NCBI GenBank assembly: GCA_040954595.2
Contig: CM082591.2
Span: forward strand, 6,386,001-6,450,000
Length of the DNA stretch: 64,000 nt
From: Balanoglossus misakiensis
Lineage: Eukaryota; Hemichordata
Reading direction: 5' to 3'
The notes under the pieces are model-generated. The model was not told the origin of the DNA, searched no databases, and was given only the letters and a program-made list of their open reading frames with translations. Below, piece after piece: positions 57,401-64,000 of the stretch. How positions within the stretch are numbered: position 1 is the first letter of the stretch; each line of letters opens with the position of its first letter. Both the position numbers and the translations under genes were made by a program.

Positions 57401-59046
57401 CTCTCAACACGCACTACTTCAACTGCACAATTGGGATGGGGGGCGCCTCTTTGTCTGCTAAATTGTGACGTTGTTACAATTTAAGAGATAACTCGTTGTT
57501 TGCATCAAACAAATACGGCCATACGGTAATTTTAAACATTGCACCGTGATTATGTAAAATGTCATAGCTCTTCTTCAGTCTGTTTTCACCGGATTTGTTT
57601 ACTATGAACACACAGACACGCAATAATACTTACGTCTGCAAGAACTAAAAGGCCGACACACGGGGCCAAGGAGTGTTGAGGGCCCTTCCCAAATCCAGCC
57701 AGAATTTTCTGCCGGTGACACCTCGGCGCAGATGTGAGAGAAGTAAACACAGATCCCAGATAAGAGGTCGCTATTTGCAGAGGCTGAGATCGGGACAACT
57801 GTACTTGATTGGAGGGTTATTTCACCGGGCGTAATACTCGCTTCATATCTTTCCCCATTGGCGTTGCTGCCATTGCTCGAAGCGGAGAGGAACACCTCAA
57901 CTGTTAACAGATCCTTCGCTTGACCCGATATGAATCCCGTGCTGCTGTCTGCTATAGCCAGTGACAACCACAGAGAAAACTCGTTGGGCATTCCCATGAC
58001 TGCGTCGAAACTCCCATTGATTCGCAACGGATCGTCACTTGAAGCTCGCACTCGAACCAATTCTAATAAAATGATTACAGATTAAACAACAATTTAAAAT
58101 ACAAGTAAAGAAAAATTGCACACTTTTAGTGTTTTGATCACAAAGGACGTCTTGCATTTTTCGCAGACCTGGGAAACATTAATTTGCAATGACCCTATTT
58201 TTCAAAATCACAGGATATGTCCTTGTTGAAATTCGAGTAATACCAACTGTCCAAGAGTGAACTGTGTAAAAACAGCAATATGTAGAACTCCCCCTTTGAT
58301 TTACAACATTCCTCCTATATCAGAAAAAAATTGGCCTACATGGACAACGCATAAAGAGAAAAAAATCATCAGCCAGAAACGTTCTGTCTTTTGTTGGCGT
58401 TTACCTCGAACTTTTGGCTGCAATGTCCTCGTTGTAGCGTCCGTTGTGTCTACTGTAACAGTAGTAGCATTCTCTGTTGTCGTCTCTGCATTCCAGTGTG
58501 TGTGGTTAAAGTTAAAATACCCAGCCATGGCCAAGCCACCTTTAATATAACACAGCATGCGACATGATCAAGTTATTCAGCCTGTCTACATCATACTCTG
58601 TACAGGAGTGCAGTGACTCTGGCATAGTGCAGCGAAATGGAAATGTTCTAAAAGCATTCCTCCTCGGCGGGGTCTACTTAAAGTGAGGCGGGTCGTCTTA
58701 ACTGTCTATGTGTGACTTTTTTGTTTATAAACACGCCGTCTTCATTGTTGTTCATATTTTGGGCTATGCTGTCAACAAATAGAGGTTATTTTAAAGTGGA
58801 TTGGAAATGAGACGAAAAGAAGGTACGCTTTGTATTAGAAGATATGGAAACTGTTTCCTTCTAACCCAACACACTAGTCGACAATACCTATATACAGTTC
58901 ACCTCCGAATTCATGAACGTTCATATGCTACTTTAAGAATACATAAACATACCGAGACACAGAACAGCTCCTACGAGGAATAATCCTGTAATGGCAATGG
59001 ATATCACGATGGCAACTCTTCTTGTTATGCCTTTCTTTGCATGTGT
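54483..59046 (-). CDS. Type II membrane protein with two tectonin-like propeller domains (5' exon missing)
   Basis: Five exons fit in phase: 58953-59046, 58405-58539, 57634-58062, 55369-55965, 54483-55084 (TAG), giving 618 residues. Order: basic cap and membrane helix (VAIVISIAITGLFLVGAVL), a Thr-rich stalk with N-glycosylation sites (NHT, NAT), an unassigned ~140-residue beta-rich domain with paired Cys (SGICVYFSHICAEV), then two homologous ~198-residue domains. Each has five tectonin/TECPR-like repeats of ~40 residues (IYKRGDIEGHWTGPLPNSCC, then LTVLADHTIVGV), the first three blades carrying adjacent cysteines (SCC). Such repeats often bind lipids or glycans of microbes; function here is inferred as an extracellular recognition receptor. 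The first exon is phase 0 with no in-frame Met, so an upstream start exon is needed and was not found. A 1.2-kb inverted-repeat element occupies one intron. Confidence 0.8.
56297..57500. mobile_element. ~1.2-kb element with ~240-bp terminal inverted repeats
   Basis: Left arm (from AACTCATTATCTCT, through CAGACAAAGAGGCGCC, GAAGCTCGTAGTTACCTTCT to GAACGGACTGGGTTC at about 56532) is mirrored by the right arm (about 57275-57497). The interior, about 740 bp, has no long ORF. It lies wholly inside the tectonin-gene intron 55966-57633. A non-autonomous DNA transposon is likely; the exact target duplication is not clear. Confidence 0.8.
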
Positions 59047-59109
59047 CTAAAAAAATTGAATCAATATTACTGTCTGTCTGTTTGTCTGTCTCTCTCTCTC
59101 AGTCTCTCT

Positions 59110-59380
59110 GTGTATGTATGTATGTATGTATGTATGTATGTATGTATGTATGTATGTATGTATGTATGTATGTATGTATGTATGTATGTATGTATGTATG
59201 TATGTATGTATGTATGTATGTATGTATGTATGTATGTATGTATGTATGTATGTATGTATGTATGTATGTATGTATGTATGTATGTATGCATGCATGCATG
59301 CATGCATGCATGCATGCATGCATGTATGTATGTATGTATGTATGTATGTATGTATGTATGTATGTATGTATGTATGTATG
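59110..59380 (+). repeat. (GTAT)n microsatellite with an (ATGC)n block
   Basis: About 270 bp, preceded by a short CTGT/CT-rich run, with a self-complementary (ATGC)n block at about 59287-59322. It starts about 65 bp upstream (coding sense) of the membrane-helix exon of the tectonin gene. Confidence 0.96.
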
Positions 59381-60846
59381 ACTGAATGCTAACAAATTCC
59401 GGTTTTAGCATATTAAGAATTGCAATCCAATTATTATTTCTAGCCAGCAACTTATATTATTTTTGTACATTCCAAGAGAAAGCAATTGGCCTTACAGGAG
59501 AGTATGCCTGACAAATATAAGGACACCACTATCCGGTCACAAACATATATTCTGATTCAAATTTATCTTGTAATTCTGAGGACATATCATCTCAAGGTCA
59601 GATCTCATTAAAGCTGACCTCAAGTATTACCGGCTAGGACAAACAAGGTTTAAGATATTGATTTTCTTAGTGGTGGGAAACGTCGTTCGAAAATCTGACA
59701 CATTATTGGATTGTTATTTCCACAGCATAATTCCATACTCCGACACTATTACTTTGCCCCACAAAAAAAAAATCGCACTTATGTGGTGAATTATTTTCCC
59801 GCTTTTTCTCGTCAAGACCTGTAATTATGGAGTAATGCTCCTAAACTCGCTGTTTTGGGAACTGGAATCCGATGACAGGTGTATGACAACCGTGGTGAAT
59901 TTACCTTGATATCATTTATTACAACCAGATGGTAAGCGGTACAATTCTACGTTTCCAGTCCATAATCGCTCGTTTCACTTACCTGATCCCTGCACGGTGC
60001 TACTTTACAGGTTTTCATCTCGGAAGTGAAATAATTCAGTTTCGTCCTTTTACTTGCTATCACAGTGCTTCACTTTCGAGGAGCGCCTCTGACTTGGGTC
60101 GACGTCGGCAAGTCTCTGCGATATCAAACAAGTGAATCTAGTTTTGTTCTCAAAATGACACGCCGCACATTTTGAATATATCAAAGACTTATTGGAAGGT
60201 TATGAGGGCTATTATCTTTTGTCTGTCTGTAACCGACGGTCATACTACTTTGAACACAGGAAAAATAACTTTGGGCAGAAAAACGTAGCCTGGCAACACA
60301 AATTAATTCAGAATGGTATAAAAGGTTCATTTGTTCCGGTAAAAGTATCTTAGTGGGAACCGATGGAACACTATTCACCATTTTACGAAAGAACATAGCC
60401 CAGTGTGTCGTATTTCAATTGAGATTACAACCATAATACATATATCCTGTCCTAAGGTAATTGAATAGTTTAATAATATAATCCGCTCCGACGAATAAGA
60501 GGATTGAAGGTGTACCGGCTCATTAGTTTCCACTTTGTTCTTAGGTTATAGCCGCAGACCATGCAAGAAGGTTTGCTTTCATGGGACCACATGGTTTGAA
60601 AGGGTGTTAAAAGTTTGCCACAGGCCTGCCTACTCGAGTTGCTCACTTCATTTTTCTCCGGTGTTCTTATATGAGCGAACCGCATTCTCTCGATGTTGGC
60701 AATTGAAATTTTAAATACACTTTTTAGTAGTTTCATAATTGTATTGGTATTTTAAAAATGTTTTCCTGTTTTTTTGTTTAGTTTTGTTTACTATTGGTTG
60801 ATTGTAATGCTGTATGGCGTTTACCGGTATGTATGTATGTCATGCA
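59381..60846. other. No supported gene
   Basis: Should contain the 5' exon of the tectonin gene if it is close. The best donor candidate (CAG|GTAAGTG, minus strand, near 59977) follows a short Met frame whose phase does not fit the next exon, so it is not called. Confidence 0.4.
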
Positions 60847-60961
60847 GACATACATACATACATACATACATACATACATACATACATACATACATACATA
60901 CATACATACATACATACATACATACATACATACATACATACATACATACATACATACATAC

Positions 60962-60992
<31 letters not shown>

Positions 60993-61035
60993 CATACATA
61001 CATACATACAGACAGACATACAGACAGACATACAT

Positions 61036-61085
<50 letters not shown>
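60847..61085 (-). repeat. (ATGT)n / (CTGT)n microsatellite
   Basis: Written on + as (ACAT)n passing into (CAGA)n at about 61037-61085 through mixed units. Same repeat class as the four other arrays in the window but in the opposite orientation. Confidence 0.96.
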
Positions 61086-61301
61086 GTATATCAGAGAAAA
61101 ATACGAACTTATACGACTTTCTGCTATTCAGCAAAGCATGAATGCATGAATGAATGAATGCAGTGACAACATTCCAGTGCAATAACCCATATGTTTTATT
61201 CCCAAAAGATAATAACGATACCAATTATTAATACCGAGGATTGAAATACTATTTACTACGAGCCGGATCGAAATGCAAAAATGTAATCAGTTGCCACTTT
61301 T

Positions 61302-61345
61302 CGTGCATGCATGGCAGTGATACCGCGAATGATTTCTGTCTTCCC
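61302..61345 (-). other. Conserved block downstream of the CTLD subtilase
   Basis: Minus-strand sequence ATCATTCGCGGTNTCACT followed by TGCATGCAYGAAAA closely matches 40717-40760, which lies at the corresponding place downstream of the PAN subtilase. Probably a retained 3' UTR segment of the paralogues. Confidence 0.5.
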
Positions 61346-61457
61346 TGTTGAGTTTCAGTGAAGGCTGACTCAACGTAGAGGTCGGGGTCCACAGTCAATA
61401 CAGTCGGTTCCATAATCGCAGAGGCTGCATTGTGAATTTAGTCCACCATCACAGTCA

Positions 61458-64000
61458 TTATTGGAAAGCTACGAAAATGAAAAAGAAGGTGACTTGTTAC
61501 ATCCAATTCCTTAATTCGTCATAAAGAACAATGCAATCGGTATCAGTCCAGCAAGTGTGTGATCTAGAAAGAGGAGGCAATAACTACAAAATTGTACATG
61601 CGATAGTTCGTACAGTACACAGTTTGGTGTTCAATTGCGATAGAGGACGTTAGCACCATTGCTATAGTGTTCCGTATTTTTTTCAAATCAGCGCAATACT
61701 TCTTTACCACAAAAGAACTCTTGTGTGATCCAAATCAAGGAATGATGTAACTCAACATTTCAACCATAGCTAATCTACATTTAGAAACTTTCTATTTCAC
61801 TGGCTTTTAATAGTTTCTGGGTTTTTTTTTTATTTGAAATTACCTGTTTGACATACGAATGGTCTTGGATCTCCACAAGGGACATCATCCCAATCGTGAC
61901 CGGCGCCTGCCCTGTATACATATAATAAAAACACAACAATTGAAGTATATAGTCATCAGTCCAATGGTGACTTCAAAAAGATACATCTAAGCTTAAAGGC
62001 CCCTTGGCAGAATTTCCAATATGGCGTTTACTGTAATTTGAATCATGGGAAAAATGCGCCAGAACCAACTTCCGCCCAACTTGGTGTGGGCGATACCAGA
62101 TCCTGATTGGTGTCGCTGCACGACAGCTTGGGCGTATTTGCATAGGCATTGTTCGTAAATTGCGACAGATGATATTGCCAATGATATCCAATCTCCAGGA
62201 AAAGAAATGAATGTTCTGTGTGTGAATCATTTATAAAGGAAGAGTAAGCTCACCACAGCTGTAAGCAAGAACCACTTCCGTTTGGTTCCCCTGTTTGCCA
62301 TGGCTGGTAACTACCCAGTGGCTCGCCCTCAGTGGTGACCCAAGCATTAGACGAGTCTTGCCTGCCGTTTAACCAGATGTCTGATTGTCCCGCTCCATTG
62401 TTCTGGAGTACTTCTACTATCAATGCGTGTTTATCAGCACTTGTGTCTTTCACTAGAGTCAAGCCGTTTGCGCTGCATGTAGCGCTTGCATCATCGAATG
62501 TCTTGGCTTGGGGGAACACCATCATATCTTTGATACAAGAAAAAATACAGTTGTACAGAAAATGCTGTTAACACCACCACCGTCACAATCTTCACCACCA
62601 CTAAGACAAGCATCACTTTTCATTTGGTAGGTACGCAATTTTCAATGTGATGTATTTTGCGCCGAAAACAAACCTAACCATGTAAGTTTTACACTTGCAA
62701 CACGGGTTTGAGAGACGGATTTTCGTGTGAGAATATATTAATTTGTTGCATAAATTCCGTCGTTTCAAGAGAAATTACCTTGTTGGCAAACGAATGGCCG
62801 TAGCGAGTCACATGGAACATCGTCCCATTTGTGGCCGGACCCGGCCCTGCATATAAGGATAAAGAACAAATTGAAGACATATGTGACTGCTAATCTTCAC
62901 CATAATTAGTTTCATGGAAATATTGGTTACTTCACTAAAATACTGTGGGTTATGTCGCACATAAACATCACATCGCAAAAACTGTAATCAACATTATTTA
63001 AGAGGTTATATTTCCATGTGTCGTTTTTCTAACTGAATCATACTACATTGTTAGTTCTCAAAACACTGCACCCGCGACCTGTACACGATTTGTTTGACAG
63101 GAATGTTTTTATATGAACTAAAAGAAATGGTATGAGTAATGTAGCTGTTGAAACTATGGGTTGGATGCTAATCACTGACAGCTGCGGACAACTTCTTTTC
63201 TCAATGAGCAGTTTCAGTGATCCGACTTGGATCGCAATATTTGCACGGTAACAGAAAACTGTTTAAAACATGAAGTAAAACATAGCTAAGACAAAAAAAA
63301 AAATTGCCGACGTTCGCTTATATCTACAGTGAGTTATTGTCGTTAGTAATCACTCAAGTGATGTAAACGTTTATCAAAAATTCTCAAGGGGCGATCACTT
63401 TGCCAAAAGTCTGGGATTAATTTAGTAAACGTGGGAACTCACCACAGCTGTAAGCAACGACCACTTCCATTTGGTTCTCCAGTTTGCCATGGCTGGTAAC
63501 TACCCAGTGGTGGCCCAGCAGTGGTAACCCAAGCATTAGACGAGTCTTGCCTGCCGTTTAACCAGATGTCTGATTGTCCCGCTCCATTGCTCTGGAGATG
63601 TGCAATGATAACTGAATGCACGTTTGCATTTGCGTCGTGGACAAGCGTCATGCCATTTGCCTGGCATGTACTCTGTGCTTCGTCGAACGTCATGGGGTCG
63701 GTGAATAGTGTCATCCCGGGGATTTCTGCACAGACACATGATACACGTGTTACGATAATTAGATCAACGGTGGCAACTGCAGTTGTGTTTTGTGTTTAGT
63801 TCAATCTCTGAACAAGAAATCATTTTATCAAACAAACAAACAAACAAACAAACATCTACTCAAAATGCCGTGACTTACCATTGCCAAGGTCTGTAGGTAT
63901 GTTTAGAAGTTTATTAGGTGTTGACGCACGTTGGCTGTCGGACAAACGAGACAGATCAATTTTATCTGATGGGGCAGCGTCCAACAATTTATTTAACAGC
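61458..64000 (-). CDS. Subtilase with two C-type lectin domains, 3' part (cut by window end)
   Basis: Exons in phase: 63879-64000 (partial), 63443-63725, 62779-62846, 62254-62527, 61844-61911, and a tentative 11-bp last exon 61458-61468 (TAA). The first exon matches the end of the S8 domain of the PAN subtilase (SDKIDLS...RASTPNKLLNIP against [22 protein letters not shown]), with the same phase-1 donor. Two CTLDs follow, each from a long exon plus a 68-bp exon. Both have the four core cysteines, WLNGRQDSSNAWVT, the Ca2+/mannose-type EPN motif (QTGEPNGSG) and a WDD calcium motif (WDDVPC). Ca2+-dependent sugar binding is therefore predicted. The protease part lies beyond the window, so its catalytic residues cannot be seen. 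The last exon is uncertain. Confidence 0.85.

Noticed and set aside
59977-60025. Start exon of the tectonin gene with a CAG|GTAAGTG donor
   Set aside because: Its Met frame ends in phase 2, while the membrane-helix exon needs phase 0; joining gives an early stop.

Overview
This window is eukaryotic. Coding information is split into short exons with GT-AG boundaries and consistent phases, intergenic DNA is AT-rich, and there are many microsatellites, inverted-repeat transposon remnants and tandem duplications. The gene content is an ARSB-type sulfatase, tandem NXPE genes, an IFI44-like GTPase, proteinase K-like subtilases with PAN or C-type-lectin tails, and a tectonin-repeat membrane protein. 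This suggests an invertebrate deuterostome, most likely a cephalochordate (amphioxus); a hemichordate or other marine deuterostome is not excluded. Nothing bacterial, and no CRISPR array or operon, was seen. All exon models below were built by eye and checked by reading-frame and phase arithmetic; no database search was run.

Layout. 1-8 kb: a possible terminal exon of an upstream gene, MITE and SINE-like repeats, a ~200-bp repeat family, and a ~1.1-kb direct duplication. 8.25-10.34 kb (-): an unrecognised alpha/beta-type gene, head-to-head with a + strand gene. 10.6-15.9 kb (+): a complete six-exon gene predicted to encode three tandem ubiquitin-like (beta-grasp-like) modules fused to an IFI44-like GTPase. 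17.0-24.2 kb (-): a complete 15-exon sulfatase (502 aa). 25.4-29.4 kb: old repeats, a TTAA-flanked inverted-repeat element and an AT-rich inverted repeat. 29.6-32.9 and 35.9-39.8 kb (+): two complete tandem NXPE-family genes (548 and 571 aa). In both, the first 5' splice donor lies inside a (GTAT)n microsatellite. 41.2-45.7 kb (-): a subtilase with two PAN-like domains. 49.8-50.9 kb (-): a tiny paralogue reduced to signal peptide plus I9 propeptide. 52.7-54.5 kb: two satellite arrays. 54.5-59.0 kb (-): a type II membrane protein with two five-fold tectonin-like domains; its 5' exon was not found. 61.5-64.0 kb (-): the 3' part of another subtilase, carrying two C-type lectin domains, cut by the window end.

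Themes. Most genes look extracellular or innate-immunity related. The subtilase family shows modular tail exchange through phase 1-1 exons (PAN versus CTLD) and a stand-alone propeptide that could act as an inhibitor. Repeats are unusually dense, and several sit at functional borders: splice donors, polypyrimidine tracts and gene ends.
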